This document shows positions 40,983 through 50,318 of a DNA stretch of 64,000 nucleotides, piece after piece; the stretch's first letter is position 1; the number at the start of each line of letters is the position of its first letter. Below the pieces are notes generated by a model. It ran no database searches and was not told the DNA's origin. It saw only the letters and a list, made by a program, of their open reading frames with translations. This DNA is from Serratia quinivorans (GTDB lineage: Bacteria > Pseudomonadota > Gammaproteobacteria > Enterobacterales > Enterobacteriaceae). The position numbers and the translations under genes are program-made. The DNA lies in contig NZ_CAMKGL010000002.1 in NCBI RefSeq assembly GCF_946227985.1, forward strand, positions 519,266 to 583,265, read 5' to 3'.

Positions 40983-41300
40983 TCAGTTGCGCAGGCGGGG
41001 GGCTTGTAGCTGATGGCGGATAGACTCCGCCAATTCGTCCAGCGAAGGTTGTTCAGGATGAGCTTCCTGGGCTTCCCCATCTAACTGCGCTTCCGCCAGA
41101 TAGGTATGCACCGGTTGGCCTTCTTCGTCTTCCATCACCACGTGGTACCAAGGGGCGAAACGTAGATCGGTATTCGCTGCTATTTCATCAGCCTTAGGCT
41201 GTTCCATAGAGTATTCAGGGTCGATATCAATCACCACCCCCAAGTACCCCAGCAGCTTATGCCGAACCTGTTGTCCGATACCGAATTTGCTGGCAATCAT
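40983..41300 (-). CDS. hspQ: Heat shock protein HspQ
   Basis: Small heat-shock-induced protein, 105 aa (as E. coli). It binds hemimethylated DNA, promotes DnaA turnover and enhances Lon specificity. Family blocks [20 protein letters not shown] and [20 protein letters not shown] are intact. The start [11 protein letters not shown] is fixed by AGGAGG 6 nt upstream; a longer frame to 41360 has no ribosome-binding site. No clear sigma-32 promoter was seen. Confidence 0.95.
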   Translation of the reverse strand: MIASKFGIGQQVRHKLLGYLGVVIDIDPEYSMEQPKADEIAANTDLRFAPWYHVVMEDEEGQPVHTYLAEAQLDGEAQEAHPEQPSLDELAESIRHQLQAPRLRN

Positions 41301-41361
41301 GATGACCTCCTGAGAAACAGTGCCTTGCTCTCTATATGAGGGCAAAACAGCGTATTTCAAG

Positions 41362-42552
41362 TTACATCACCCGACACGCAAACCCTTTCAAATACAGCCC
41401 TTCAGGATAAGTCGCGATAACCGGGTGATCGGCAGCCTGACGATACTGCTCTATAAATTGTACATCACGCCCGGCATCTACAGCGGCATCGGCCAAAATT
41501 TTCTGGAATAAATCGGTTGGCATCAGACCGGAACAAGAGAAGCTAAGCAAAATACCGCCTGGGTTCAGCAGCTGCAGCGCCAACATGTTGATATCTTTAT
41601 AACCGCGGCAAGCACCGGCCAGTTGGTTTTTGTTTTCGACGAACTTCGGTGGATCCATAATGATCAGGTCGAATTTTTCACCCTGAGTGCGGTAAGCGCG
41701 CAGCAGTTGGAACACGTCGTCACGGACAAATTCGGCTTTGCTCAGGTCTAACTGGTTCAGCTCGACGTTCTGTTTGGCAATATCAAGCGCAGCTTGCGAC
41801 GTATCAACGCTGATCACCTGAGTACAACCGCCCATCAGGGCTGATACGGCGAAGGCACCGGTATAGGAGAAGCAGTTAAGTACGCGGCGGCCGGCGGAAT
41901 AGTTACGTGCGGCCAGACGGCTGTCGCGCTGGTCGAGGTAAAAACCGGTTTTATGGCCTTGCTGAATATCCACCAGCAGCTTCATGCCATGTTCGGTGAT
42001 AGGCAGCAGAGCAGGGGGCAGATCGCCCACGACCTGACCCTGAGCCAAGGGTAAACCTTCTTTTTTACGTACCGCGACGTCTGAACGATCGTAGATGGCA
42101 CATTCCGGGTAACAATGCTGCAAAGCGGTAATCAACGCGGCACGCTGATATTCAGCGCCGGCGGACAGCAACTGCAACACCAGGAAGTTCTGGAAGCGAT
42201 CGATAGTAATGCCTGGCATACCATCGGATTCGCCGGCGATCAGGCGGTAGCCGTCCAGCCCATCACGTTTAGCAACCCAATCACGCCAGCTTTGCGCCTG
42301 TTGTAAACGGCGGATGAAGAATTCGATGTTAATTTCTTCGTCCGGCTGAAAGGTCCAGACGCGGGCACGGATTTGCGACTCTGGTGAGTAGGCGCCGCGC
42401 GCCAGCCATTTGCCCTGGGCGTCGTGAATATCGATGGTTTCGCCAGAAAGGGCTTTACCTTCAACACGTTGAACAGCGCCGGAAAACACCCATGGGTGGC
42501 GACGGAGTAAGGACTTTTCACGTCCTTTGGCGAGAAACAGGCGTACGGTCAT
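41362..42552 (-). CDS. rlmI: 23S rRNA m5C1962 methyltransferase RlmI
   Basis: SAM-dependent methyltransferase for C1962 of 23S rRNA; 396 aa as in E. coli. It has an N-terminal PUA domain (about 1-75: [20 protein letters not shown]). The Rossmann domain has the SAM motif [32 protein letters not shown], and the nucleophile region [10 protein letters not shown]. Adjacent to but divergent from acyP. Confidence 0.95.
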   Translation of the reverse strand: MTVRLFLAKGREKSLLRRHPWVFSGAVQRVEGKALSGETIDIHDAQGKWLARGAYSPESQIRARVWTFQPDEEINIEFFIRRLQQAQSWRDWVAKRDGLDGYRLIAGESDGMPGITIDRFQNFLVLQLLSAGAEYQRAALITALQHCYPECAIYDRSDVAVRKKEGLPLAQGQVVGDLPPALLPITEHGMKLLVDIQQGHKTGFYLDQRDSRLAARNYSAGRRVLNCFSYTGAFAVSALMGGCTQVISVDTSQAALDIAKQNVELNQLDLSKAEFVRDDVFQLLRAYRTQGEKFDLIIMDPPKFVENKNQLAGACRGYKDINMLALQLLNPGGILLSFSCSGLMPTDLFQKILADAAVDAGRDVQFIEQYRQAADHPVIATYPEGLYLKGFACRVM

Positions 42553-42644
42553 AATTAAGAATGCTGCCAGCTAGATAAAATGAGTGGCGTCGCCGTGCAG
42601 ATGCACAGGCAATACCATAAACGAAAGTCGATAAGGGGTCGATT

Positions 42645-42923
42645 ATGACACAAGTTTGCATTGCTGCGTATGTCTATGGCGTCGTGCAAGGGGTGGGGTT
42701 TCGTTACAACACCCAGCATCAGGCGACGGCATTGGGGTTAAGCGGCTACGCGCGTAATCTTGATGACGGCAGCGTTGAAGTACTGGCCTGCGGCGAACAA
42801 GCGCAGGTGGACAAGCTGGTAGAATGGCTGAAAAATGGCGGCCCGCGGAGTGCACGGGTCGATCGCGTGCTGGTGGAACCGCGAGGCGCGGCCGATTTTC
42901 AAGGCTTCAGCATTCGCTATTAG
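42645..42923 (+). CDS. acyP: Acylphosphatase
   Basis: Hydrolyses acyl phosphates; 92 aa (E. coli YccX 92). The catalytic R20 is in [11 protein letters not shown] and N38 in [13 protein letters not shown]. Monocistronic; its stop lies 4 nt from the stop of convergent tusE. Confidence 0.95.
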   Translation: MTQVCIAAYVYGVVQGVGFRYNTQHQATALGLSGYARNLDDGSVEVLACGEQAQVDKLVEWLKNGGPRSARVDRVLVEPRGAADFQGFSIRY

Positions 42924-42927
42924 CGTT

Positions 42928-43257
42928 TCAGATACATTTTACCGGTTTCGGCAGGCCGGCTATCTTGGTTGCCTGCTTGGCCGGGCCTTTGGGGAATAAA
43001 CGGTAGAGATAACGGCTGTTGCCTTTCTCTTCGCCGTACTTCTGCGCCATGGCCTTGACCAGCATGCGGATTGCCGGTGAAGTATTAAATTCCAGGTAAA
43101 AGCCGCGTACGAAACGCACCACTTCCCAATGGGCTTCGGTTAGCGTTATTTCTTCCTGTGCGGCCAGCAGCGGCGCCAGGGCCTCATGCCAATCGGCGCT
43201 GTTTTTCAGGTAACCCTGTGCGTCAGTTTCAATAACCTGACCTTGATACTCCAACAT
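42928..43257 (-). CDS. tusE: Sulfurtransferase TusE
   Basis: Last relay in the TusA-TusBCD-TusE sulfur chain feeding MnmA for 2-thiouridine in tRNA; 109 aa. The sulfur-carrying cysteine is C108 in the terminal KPVKCI. DsrC-fold segments [18 protein letters not shown] and [14 protein letters not shown] are intact. Confidence 0.95.
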   Translation of the reverse strand: MLEYQGQVIETDAQGYLKNSADWHEALAPLLAAQEEITLTEAHWEVVRFVRGFYLEFNTSPAIRMLVKAMAQKYGEEKGNSRYLYRLFPKGPAKQATKIAGLPKPVKCI

Positions 43258-43326
43258 ACTGCCTCGGTAATGGGTAATTCAGAACGGCCGTCAGTTTAGC
43301 AAACTTTTGTCGCTGCAAAAAATAAA

Positions 43327-43344
43327 GCCCCGCGGGAGCGGGGC
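43327..43344 (-). terminator. Terminator of yccA
   Basis: Stem GCCCCGC / GCGGGGC with a 4-nt loop, followed on the minus strand by TTTATTTTTT. It lies 24 bp past yccA. Confidence 0.85.
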
Positions 43345-43368
43345 CTTGGGGATTCTTCAGGCGTTAAA

Positions 43369-44028
43369 TCAGTTGCTGCGTGCGAAGCCCAGAATGCTCA
43401 ACAGGCTGATGAACATGTTGTACAGCGATACATACAGGCTAACGGTAGCGCGGATGTAGTTGGTTTCGCCGCCGTGGATAATATTGCTGGTTTCCCACAG
43501 GATGGCACCGGCGGAGAACAGGATAAACAGCGCGCTAATGGCCAGATGCAGGGCAGGGATCTGCAGGAACAGGTTGGCGATGACTGCAACCAGCAGCACC
43601 ACAAAACCGGCCATCATCATCCCGGACAGGAACGACATATCCTTGCGGGTAGTCAGCACGTAGGCTGAACAGCAGAAGAACACCACCGCGGTGCCACCCA
43701 GCGCCAGCATGATCAGGTCACCGGCTCCGGTATTAATGAACGAACTGAGGATCGGCCCCAGGGCGTAGCCCATAAAACCGGTCAGTGCGAAGGCCGCCAG
43801 AATACCGGCGGGGCTGTTTGCCAGCTTATGGGTCAGGAACATCAGCCCATAGAAACCGACCAGCATCAGCAACAGGCCCGGTGCCGGCAGCCCCAGCATG
43901 GTGCTGGCGGTAGCGGTAAGCGCCGAGAATGCCAGCGTCAGCGAAAGCAGAAAGTAGGTGTTACGCAGAACCTTATGCGTACTCAGCAATGAGTCGCGTG
44001 AGGAGGATGAGACGACGATGCGGTCCAT
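43369..44028 (-). CDS. yccA: YccA, BI-1 family FtsH modulator
   Basis: Inner-membrane protein with seven hydrophobic helices, 219 aa, Bax-inhibitor-1 family. In E. coli it is a slowly degraded FtsH substrate that protects jammed SecY from FtsH. The N-terminal cytosolic stretch [20 protein letters not shown], used by FtsH as a handle, is conserved. The last gene before serT, as in E. coli. Confidence 0.93.
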   Translation of the reverse strand: MDRIVVSSSSRDSLLSTHKVLRNTYFLLSLTLAFSALTATASTMLGLPAPGLLLMLVGFYGLMFLTHKLANSPAGILAAFALTGFMGYALGPILSSFINTGAGDLIMLALGGTAVVFFCCSAYVLTTRKDMSFLSGMMMAGFVVLLVAVIANLFLQIPALHLAISALFILFSAGAILWETSNIIHGGETNYIRATVSLYVSLYNMFISLLSILGFARSN

Positions 44029-44215
44029 AATGATCTCTCTTATCAGGTCATCACAAAATTAGTGACGATGATAGGCAGCGCAAGCGTTTGATTAAAGTTT
44101 GTTTACCAATCTTTACCCTTAGTTATCATTGTTGCAACCTTGAGCCGGAGTTGGCGTTTTATTCAACGCTTACTCGCCAAGTGCTGTTTTTTCGCTCAGT
44201 TGAACGGTAATGGGC

Positions 44216-44244
44216 TTTACAAGCGGATCGGCTGTGTTTATAGT
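44216..44244 (+). promoter_or_regulatory. serT promoter
   Basis: -35 TTTACA (44216-44221), 17-bp spacer, -10 TATAGT (44239-44244). A GC-rich discriminator follows, typical of stringently controlled stable-RNA promoters. Confidence 0.8.
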
Positions 44245-44256
44245 TCGGCTCGTTGC

Positions 44257-44344
44257 GGAGGGGTGGCCGAGTGGCTGAAGGCAACGGTCTTGAAAACCGT
44301 CGACGGGAAACCGTTCCAGAGTTCGAATCTCTGCTCCTCCGCCA
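44257..44344 (+). tRNA. serT: tRNA-Ser (anticodon UGA)
   Basis: 88-nt class II tRNA with an encoded CCA. The acceptor stem GGAGGGG pairs with CTCCTCC (one G-U). Anticodon TGA is at 44291-44293 in the loop CTTGAAA. The long variable arm GACGGGAAACCGTTC and T-loop GTTCGAATC are typical of serine tRNAs. It reads UCA and, through wobble, other UCN codons. The position after yccA matches E. coli serT. No integrase or att duplication is seen beside it. Confidence 0.98.
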
Positions 44345-44353
44345 TAAATTATG

Positions 44354-44384
44354 ACCCCGTGCTCTTAGAGCGCGGGGTTTTTTT
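44354..44384 (+). terminator. Terminator of serT
   Basis: 11-bp stem ACCCCGTGCTC / GAGCGCGGGGT with a TTA loop (one T-G pair) and a seven-T run, 10 bp past the tRNA. Confidence 0.9.
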
Positions 44385-44424
44385 ATGGCCGGAAAATGGC
44401 TGGCGTGTCACCACGTATAAAAAA

Positions 44425-44444
44425 GCCGCCCCGGATGGGGCGGC
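44425..44444 (-). terminator. Terminator of betT
   Basis: Perfect 8-bp stem GCCGCCCC / GGGGCGGC with a GGAT/ATCC loop. On the minus strand a run of six T follows. It lies 20 bp past the transporter stop. Confidence 0.85.
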
Positions 44445-44463
44445 AGAGTTTCAGCAAAGAGAA

Positions 44464-46458
44464 CTAGCGTAGCAGGTGCAGGAAGTGCAGGTGTTTCTCG
44501 TATTGGTCGAGAATATCGTGAATAACCTGTTCTTGCGTCCAGCCCATTACATCGTAATCCTGGCCCCCTTCTTTCAGGTGGACTTCACCCCGGTAGTACT
44601 TATGTTCCTCATCACGTTCCTCGTCTTTCAAGCCCGCCAGCGCAAAGGCCGGTTGAATATAGGCTCGCAGGCGCACCTCATAGACAAAGTTTAGGTCATC
44701 ACCCAAATCGACTTCGAAACGGATGCGATCGTCCTGTGAATCATCGATAGAGGAAGTGGTATTTTGCTTGGCTAATTCAGCTTCTACCAGCGCCATGGCC
44801 GGTTGAACTACTTCACCGACAAAACGTTTTACCTGTGAACGTTTAGGGAAATAAGCAATATTGCGTAAACGCCGTTGCCATGAGATCGGATTGCGTGCGG
44901 CGGTCGGTGCAATCGTGGTGGTGGTCTGGCTGTCGCGTTTGTGGGCGTCGATACGCAAGGCTTTTAACAGCCCGTAGATAGACACCAGCAATATCATCGA
45001 GAACGGCAGGGCACTGGCGATGGTCACGGTTTGCAACGCGCTCAGCCCACCGGCCAGCAATAAGGCAATGGCGACCAGGCCCATCATGCCGGCCCAGAAA
45101 ATTCGCTGCCAGACCGGAGTTTGGTCGGTGCCCCCGGAAGCCAGGGTATCTACCACCATCGCCCCCGAATCCGCTGAGGTGACGAAGAAGACGACGACCA
45201 TGGCCATCGCGATAAATGACAAGATATTAGAGAACGGGAAATGTTCCAGGAAGTTGAACAGTGCCAGTGCTACGTCATTTTGCACCGTGTTAGCCAGATC
45301 GCGCGCACCTTCGGCCATGATCAGATTAATGGCGCTATTACCGAACACGGTCATCCACAGTAGCGTAAAGCCCGCAGGGACAAACAGCACGCCGGTAACG
45401 AATTCACGAATGGTACGTCCGCGTGAAACGCGGGCGATAAACATGCCGACGAAAGGTGACCATGACAACCACCAGCCCCAATACAGCAGCGTCCAACCGC
45501 CCAGCCAGTTACTGGATTTCGGCTCATAGGCATACAGGTTAAAAGTCTTGCTGACGATGTCAGAGAGATAACCGCCGGTATTTTCGACAAAGGATTTCAA
45601 CAACAGCACGGTCGGGCCGAGCGCAGCCACCAGCACCAGCAGCAACACGGCCAGGCCGAGGTTCAATTCGGACAGAATGCGGATGCCTTTATCCAATCCG
45701 GAAACCACTGACAGCGTAGCCAAGCCGGTGATCACCACGATCAGAACCACCTGCACCGTTGCGTTGATCGGCAAGCCAAACAGGTGGTTAAGACCGGCAT
45801 TAACCTGCAACACACCGTAGCCCAGCGAGGTTGCGACACCGAACACGGTACCAATCACCGCAAAAATATCTACCGCGTGGCCAATCGGCCCATAAATGCG
45901 ATCGCCGATAATAGGATACAGCGCGGAACGCAGCGTCAGCGGCAGGCCGTGGCGATAGCTGAAGAAGGCCAGGATCAGCGCCACGATGGCGTAGATTGCC
46001 CAGGCATGCAGGCCCCAGTGGAAGAAGGTTAGGCGCATGGCCTGTTTAGCCGCTTCCACTGTTTCCGGCGTTCCGACGGGGGGGGAAAGGTAATGCATCA
46101 CGGGTTCGGCGACGCCAAAGAACATCAGGCCAATGCCCATCCCGGCGGAAAACAGCATGGCGAACCATGAAACATAGCTAAAGTCTGGCTGGGCGTGATC
46201 CGGCCCGAGCTTGATATTGCCGTAACGCGATAAACCCAGATAGGTCACGCTCATCAGGATCAGTGCCACCGCCAGAATATAAAACCAGCTGGCGTTAGTG
46301 AAAATACCCTGTTGCAACGCTTTGAATTTGCGATCGGCCAACTCGGGGTACAGGGCGGCAAAGGCCACCAGGACGATGATTAAAGCGGCAGAGATAAAAA
46401 ATACCGGAGGATTGATATGGCTACGACGTGCCACAATTTCAGTGTCGTTTTGGCTCAT
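44464..46458 (-). CDS. betT: BCCT-family choline transporter, BetT type
   Basis: High-affinity choline uptake for glycine-betaine synthesis; inner membrane, 664 aa. It has twelve predicted helices and the BCCT segment SAGMGIGLMFFGVAEPVMHY. The aromatic substrate box is TLLYWGWWLSWSPFVGMFIA, followed by RVSRGRTIREF. A long cytoplasmic C-terminal tail (about 510-664), as in E. coli BetT (677 aa), mediates osmotic control there. No betIBA genes adjoin it here, so the choline substrate rests on family resemblance. Confidence 0.85.
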   Translation of the reverse strand: MSQNDTEIVARRSHINPPVFFISAALIIVLVAFAALYPELADRKFKALQQGIFTNASWFYILAVALILMSVTYLGLSRYGNIKLGPDHAQPDFSYVSWFAMLFSAGMGIGLMFFGVAEPVMHYLSPPVGTPETVEAAKQAMRLTFFHWGLHAWAIYAIVALILAFFSYRHGLPLTLRSALYPIIGDRIYGPIGHAVDIFAVIGTVFGVATSLGYGVLQVNAGLNHLFGLPINATVQVVLIVVITGLATLSVVSGLDKGIRILSELNLGLAVLLLVLVAALGPTVLLLKSFVENTGGYLSDIVSKTFNLYAYEPKSSNWLGGWTLLYWGWWLSWSPFVGMFIARVSRGRTIREFVTGVLFVPAGFTLLWMTVFGNSAINLIMAEGARDLANTVQNDVALALFNFLEHFPFSNILSFIAMAMVVVFFVTSADSGAMVVDTLASGGTDQTPVWQRIFWAGMMGLVAIALLLAGGLSALQTVTIASALPFSMILLVSIYGLLKALRIDAHKRDSQTTTTIAPTAARNPISWQRRLRNIAYFPKRSQVKRFVGEVVQPAMALVEAELAKQNTTSSIDDSQDDRIRFEVDLGDDLNFVYEVRLRAYIQPAFALAGLKDEERDEEHKYYRGEVHLKEGGQDYDVMGWTQEQVIHDILDQYEKHLHFLHLLR

Positions 46459-46920
46459 AGAATACCTTCTAGCTAGTCCGTTAGGAGTGAGGGGGGTTAA
46501 TCCGTTAAAACAGCTCCATAAAAAGTGGGCAAAACAGGCTGCCCGAGAAATCTAACCCGGCGAGTATAGCGAAAAAGCAGGGCTATTAACATTTTTTGGT
46601 TTAAACAGCTATTTTAAGTGGTTTGGTTAGACGTTTTAGCTATATGAAAGCGGAGCCTGCGAGAAAGGGTAATCCGCTCTTTTCGAAGGGAAAACGAGGT
46701 GGCCAAACCTGCAATAGCGGCAACTGGATAAACAGAGGCTCTGGTGGGGAATCGGAGGCCATGCAAGATGCTGCTGGCGGCAAGGTAGAGCAATTCATGA
46801 TAGAAACGGCTATAACAGCGGCCCTGACCCCGGGGGATAGGTCGTTGACTATTGATCGGGACAATGCAGAGGGTAAAATAGGCTGGCGCGATCGCGTTTA
46901 ACTCTTTCATGGAGATAGAG
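46459..46920. other. 462-bp gap between betT and a small membrane protein gene
   Basis: Divergent promoter region for betT (minus) and the gene at 46921 (plus). A frame at 46623-46901 encodes a low-complexity, G/R-rich peptide with no ribosome-binding site or family resemblance and was not accepted. No repeat or RNA gene was seen. Confidence 0.4.
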
Positions 46921-47136
46921 ATGACCTGGTATCAAATAGCATTGTGGACCATGATCTTTCTGAAGTCCGGTGCGTTTCTGGTGTTCGTTTGGTGGTGGAT
47001 GTTCAAACGTGCCACCAAACCTTATGTTCGTCCGCAAGATGTTGTCATTGACGAAACACCGGATGATGAAAATCTGACCATGGAAGAAGTCATGAAAAAA
47101 CACGGCATCACCCGCGTGGAAAATCAAACTCACTAA
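46921..47136 (+). CDS. Small single-pass membrane protein of unknown function
   Basis: 71-aa protein, not recognised. One membrane helix (about 4-28, LWTMIFLKSGAFLVFVWWWM) is followed by basic RATKP and then an acidic soluble tail (VVIDETPDDENLTMEEVMKK). The start at 46921 is chosen because GGAG lies 6 nt upstream; an ATG at 46909 overlaps that site. Bias, ribosome-binding site and topology make it a likely real gene. It converges on the sugar dehydrogenase operon, with a large hairpin between, so no shared operon is implied. Confidence 0.65.
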   Translation: MTWYQIALWTMIFLKSGAFLVFVWWWMFKRATKPYVRPQDVVIDETPDDENLTMEEVMKKHGITRVENQTH

Positions 47137-47174
47137 AAGCACCCATGCCGAATTCTTCAGGATTAAGGCAAAAA

Positions 47175-47218
47175 CTATCCCTGCGTGGCTTGCGGCCAAA
47201 CCTGCAAGCCGGGGATAG
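47175..47218. terminator. Hairpin between the small membrane protein and dehydrogenase genes
   Basis: Two-part stem: CTATCCC / GGGATAG outside and GGCTTGC / GCAAGCC inside, separated by a small internal loop. It lies between convergent genes. There is no strong T-run, so it may be an mRNA-end structure rather than a strict terminator. Confidence 0.5.
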
Positions 47219-47241
47219 CTCCCCAGCTGCAGTCACAGAAT

Positions 47242-48651
47242 TTAACGCCGTTTTCTCCCCATCAGCCAGACCAGGATAAGTAATGCCAGTACCGCCACGC
47301 CGATTGCCGGGGCCATATAAGGCTGCAACCGGGCCAGCAGCGGGATCGGGCCACCTTGCCGTAATACGGCGACGTCCGTGGCGCTGACCTTAACCGCAGG
47401 ATTGCCGTACTGCTGCAGGACATAATTGCTGATAGCAGCGATCTGCTGGTCGTTTAGAGGATTAACATATGACTGTGGGCCAAAGTTCGGCATCAGCACG
47501 TGTTCACCGCCAACCTTTCGTTCAACGCCGAACAGAATCGCCGAAATCAGGTTAGCCGGGTTACCGGCCCCGGTGGCCGTATTATTGAACAGCGAAGGGT
47601 AAGCCTGATTTTTGCTGCCGCTGCCGTCCGGCTGGTGGCAACTGGCGCAGTTGCCGCTAAACAGCGCAGCGCCATCGGTCAGGGTGTTATTGGCCGTGGC
47701 AGGGTGTAGCCCACGCAACTGAGGCTCAACGCTAGCCGGCTTGCCATAGCTGTCGGCCGCCTGGCGGTCATGGCTGTCCCTGATCGGTGCGGTGCTTTTC
47801 AGGTAAACGGCGATGGCCGATAAATCAGCATCGGAAAAATACTGCAGGCTGTTTTCGATCGCTTCCGCCATGCCGCCCGCAGCCTGGTTCTTACCGGCCA
47901 CCTGGCCGCTTTTCAAATACTGCACCAATTGCTGCTGGCTCCAACCACCAATACCGCTGATTGGGTCGGAGGTGATGTTGGGCGCATACCAACTGCCGAC
48001 CATACCGCCCGCCAGCGCCTGACTATCGTCTTCAGCCATCAGCAGGTTGCGTGGGGTGTGGCAGGTATCGCAGTGTCCTGGGCCATTGACCAGATAAGCG
48101 CCCCGATTCCATTGTTCGCTTTTGCTGCTGTCTGGCGCAAAGCGCCCCTCTTTCAGAAACAGCAAATTCCAGGCCGCCATGCTAAAGCGCAGATTGAACG
48201 GAAACGGCAGATCGGTCAGCGTATTTTTCTGATCGACAGCTTTTACGCCATGCATAAAGTAGGCATACAGCGCTTTGATGTCCGCGTCGCTCAAGCGGGT
48301 GTAAGAGGTATAGGGCATTGCAGGGTAGAGGTGGGTGCCGTCGGCACGGATACCGTCCCTGACCGCGCGGGAAAACTGCTCTTCGCTATAACTGCCAATG
48401 CCCTCGGCGTTGGACGGGGTGATATTGGTGGCGTAAATCACGCCCATGGGGGAACTGATGCCATAACCGCCGGCAAACGGCGTGCCGCCCTCCGGTTTGG
48501 TATGGCATGCCTGACAGTCGGAGGCGATGGCAAGCTGTTCTCCCTTCTTAATCAACGCCGCACCGCTCAAATCACCGTCGTCTGTCGCCTGTGCGGCGCT
48601 ACTCCCGAGTAACAGCAGGGACAAAAACGTGAGTTTTAGCTGGTTTTTCAT
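47242..48651 (-). CDS. Triheme cytochrome c subunit of membrane sugar/polyol dehydrogenase
   Basis: Periplasmic cytochrome, 469 aa, with a signal peptide (MKNQLKLTFLSLLLLGSSAAQA). Three CXXCH haem motifs lie at C46-H50 (CQACH), C194-H198 (CDTCH) and C335-H339 (CASCH). A C-terminal anchor helix ends in RKRR. It passes electrons from the flavoprotein to ubiquinone. The family includes the cytochrome subunits of gluconate, fructose and sorbitol dehydrogenases. It overlaps the flavoprotein gene by 4 nt; last gene of the operon. Confidence 0.9.
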   Translation of the reverse strand: MKNQLKLTFLSLLLLGSSAAQATDDGDLSGAALIKKGEQLAIASDCQACHTKPEGGTPFAGGYGISSPMGVIYATNITPSNAEGIGSYSEEQFSRAVRDGIRADGTHLYPAMPYTSYTRLSDADIKALYAYFMHGVKAVDQKNTLTDLPFPFNLRFSMAAWNLLFLKEGRFAPDSSKSEQWNRGAYLVNGPGHCDTCHTPRNLLMAEDDSQALAGGMVGSWYAPNITSDPISGIGGWSQQQLVQYLKSGQVAGKNQAAGGMAEAIENSLQYFSDADLSAIAVYLKSTAPIRDSHDRQAADSYGKPASVEPQLRGLHPATANNTLTDGAALFSGNCASCHQPDGSGSKNQAYPSLFNNTATGAGNPANLISAILFGVERKVGGEHVLMPNFGPQSYVNPLNDQQIAAISNYVLQQYGNPAVKVSATDVAVLRQGGPIPLLARLQPYMAPAIGVAVLALLILVWLMGRKRR

Positions 48652-50303
48652 GGTTTCACCGCCAGTTGCCGTGCAATGTCATCGGCGGCCTTGATGCCCA
48701 ATGCGGCCATGGTCAGGGTACTGTTCACCACGCTGGCGGAGGGAATGGCACCGCCGCCCGGCAACCAAAGGTTGGCATGGTCATGAGTACGGCAATTGCC
48801 GTCTACCACCGAGTCTTCGGGGCTGTGGCCCATGATGGTGCCGCCCATAATATGGTTATTGGCGTTCAGACTGGTGGTGATGTTGAACTCTTCGGCATCA
48901 AACAGTTGGCCGATGTGCTCCAGCTGTTTATGCGCGGCCTCTGAACCCTTACGCACATAGTCGCCGACGTCGTAGTGGATGTCTGGGCAAGGCAGGCCAT
49001 GAGCATCTTTACGGGTTTTACTCAGAGTCAGGCGGTTATTGGGGTCTGGTAACGGTTCCAGGCTGATGGATAAATCGACGCCATAGGCGGCGCGCCGGCG
49101 GATTTCGGCGTCCAACTCTTTGCCGACCAGGCCTTTTTCCAACGCTTTCTGGGTAGCCGGTACCACCCGGTTGATATTGTTGAGGATCATTTTGTTGGCC
49201 GAGTAGTCTTTGCGGAACTCGCCGTCACGCGGGCCAACCAGGCAACTGCTTTGTGCCGGGCCTCGCCCCAGCCACAGGGGTTCTTTCGCCAGGAAAGTAC
49301 AGTGGAAGCCCGAGTGGTCCATCATATTGCGGCCCACCTGATCGGAGGCGTTGGCGATGCCGTTGGGATTGCGCTCATTAGCCGCCATCAGCAGCAGGCG
49401 CGGGGTTTCTATGCCGTTACAGGCTAATGCAAAAGCCTTGGCTGTGGCCTGGTGGGATTGTTTTTTGTTGTCCAGCCAATGGACTGCCGTCACCTGATTT
49501 TGCTCATCGGTGTCAATCTTGTAGACCACCGCTTCGGCCAGCACCACTGCGCCTTTCATTTCAGCACGTTCAATATGATGAATGCCGTTGTACATGGCGC
49601 CTATCGGGCAAATGGGTTGGCAGTTGTTGTTACCGCAGCAGGTCGGACGGCCTTTCCAGGGATGGATACTGCGCCCCTGTGGGATGGGAACGGAGCGGTA
49701 ACCATGCGGGTTTACCACCTCGGCAAAGCGGATGTCGCCGTGAGCCCAGGGCACCATATCCATCGGGTAAGGTTTGCTACGTTCAACCGGGGATTGCTGT
49801 TGCGGATCGTTGGGGCCGGCGACGCCAATTTCTTCCTCGGCTCGGCAATAGTAGGGTTCCAGCTCGTCGTAGGAAATCGGCCAGTCGCGGCCAACGCCGT
49901 ACAGCGTTTTCATTTGGAAATCACTGGGCAGGTGGCGCCAGCAGGAGGCGGCCCAGTGCCAGGTGGTGCCGCCGACGGTGCGCAGATAACCCTGCTTGAA
50001 ACTGCCGGCGCTCGGGCCGCTCAGCGCAACATAGTTGTTTTCCGGGAAATAGAGCGGTGCGGTGGCGAATTCAGATTGTGGGTAAAGCCCCTGGTAATCT
50101 GAGCCGGCGCGGTTGTCAAAAGGCATATTACGCCAGTTCTCTACGGCCTGACTGCGCTCGATACGCAGGCCCGCTTCCAGCACCAGCACAGAATAACCCT
50201 GGCTGACCAATTGATCGGCCATCATGCCGCCGACGATGCCGGAGCCCACGATCACAATATCGGCCGATGCGTTGCCATCGGCGGTAAATACAGGTTTTTT
50301 CAT
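48648..50303 (-). CDS. GMC flavoprotein (FAD, 3Fe-4S) large subunit of sugar/polyol dehydrogenase
   Basis: Catalytic subunit, 551 aa. The FAD-binding motif GSGIVGG is at 20-26. Cysteines 222, 223, 228 and 232 follow the CC-x4-C-x3-C pattern that binds a 3Fe-4S cluster in bacterial FAD-glucose dehydrogenase. The GMC C-terminal signature NNHIMGGTIMGHSP carries the catalytic histidine. It has no signal peptide, so it should be carried out of the cell by the Tat-exported small subunit. The size fits fructose/sorbitol dehydrogenases (about 540 aa) better than gluconate dehydrogenase (about 600). The substrate cannot be assigned. Confidence 0.88.
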   Translation of the reverse strand: MKKPVFTADGNASADIVIVGSGIVGGMMADQLVSQGYSVLVLEAGLRIERSQAVENWRNMPFDNRAGSDYQGLYPQSEFATAPLYFPENNYVALSGPSAGSFKQGYLRTVGGTTWHWAASCWRHLPSDFQMKTLYGVGRDWPISYDELEPYYCRAEEEIGVAGPNDPQQQSPVERSKPYPMDMVPWAHGDIRFAEVVNPHGYRSVPIPQGRSIHPWKGRPTCCGNNNCQPICPIGAMYNGIHHIERAEMKGAVVLAEAVVYKIDTDEQNQVTAVHWLDNKKQSHQATAKAFALACNGIETPRLLLMAANERNPNGIANASDQVGRNMMDHSGFHCTFLAKEPLWLGRGPAQSSCLVGPRDGEFRKDYSANKMILNNINRVVPATQKALEKGLVGKELDAEIRRRAAYGVDLSISLEPLPDPNNRLTLSKTRKDAHGLPCPDIHYDVGDYVRKGSEAAHKQLEHIGQLFDAEEFNITTSLNANNHIMGGTIMGHSPEDSVVDGNCRTHDHANLWLPGGGAIPSASVVNSTLTMAALGIKAADDIARQLAVKP

Positions 50304-50318
50304 CAGAAGGCTCTTAGA

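Noticed and set aside
44257-44344. Possible mobile element attachment at serT
   Set aside because: Serine tRNA genes are common integration sites, but no integrase gene, att duplication or change in gene content typical of an island was seen beside it.
44464-46458. Part of a bet osmoprotectant cluster
   Set aside because: No betI, betB or betA homologue adjoins the transporter, so only the transporter family is claimed.
46623-46901. 92-codon open frame between betT and the small membrane gene
   Set aside because: G/R/E-rich without helices or motifs and no ribosome-binding site; probably chance.
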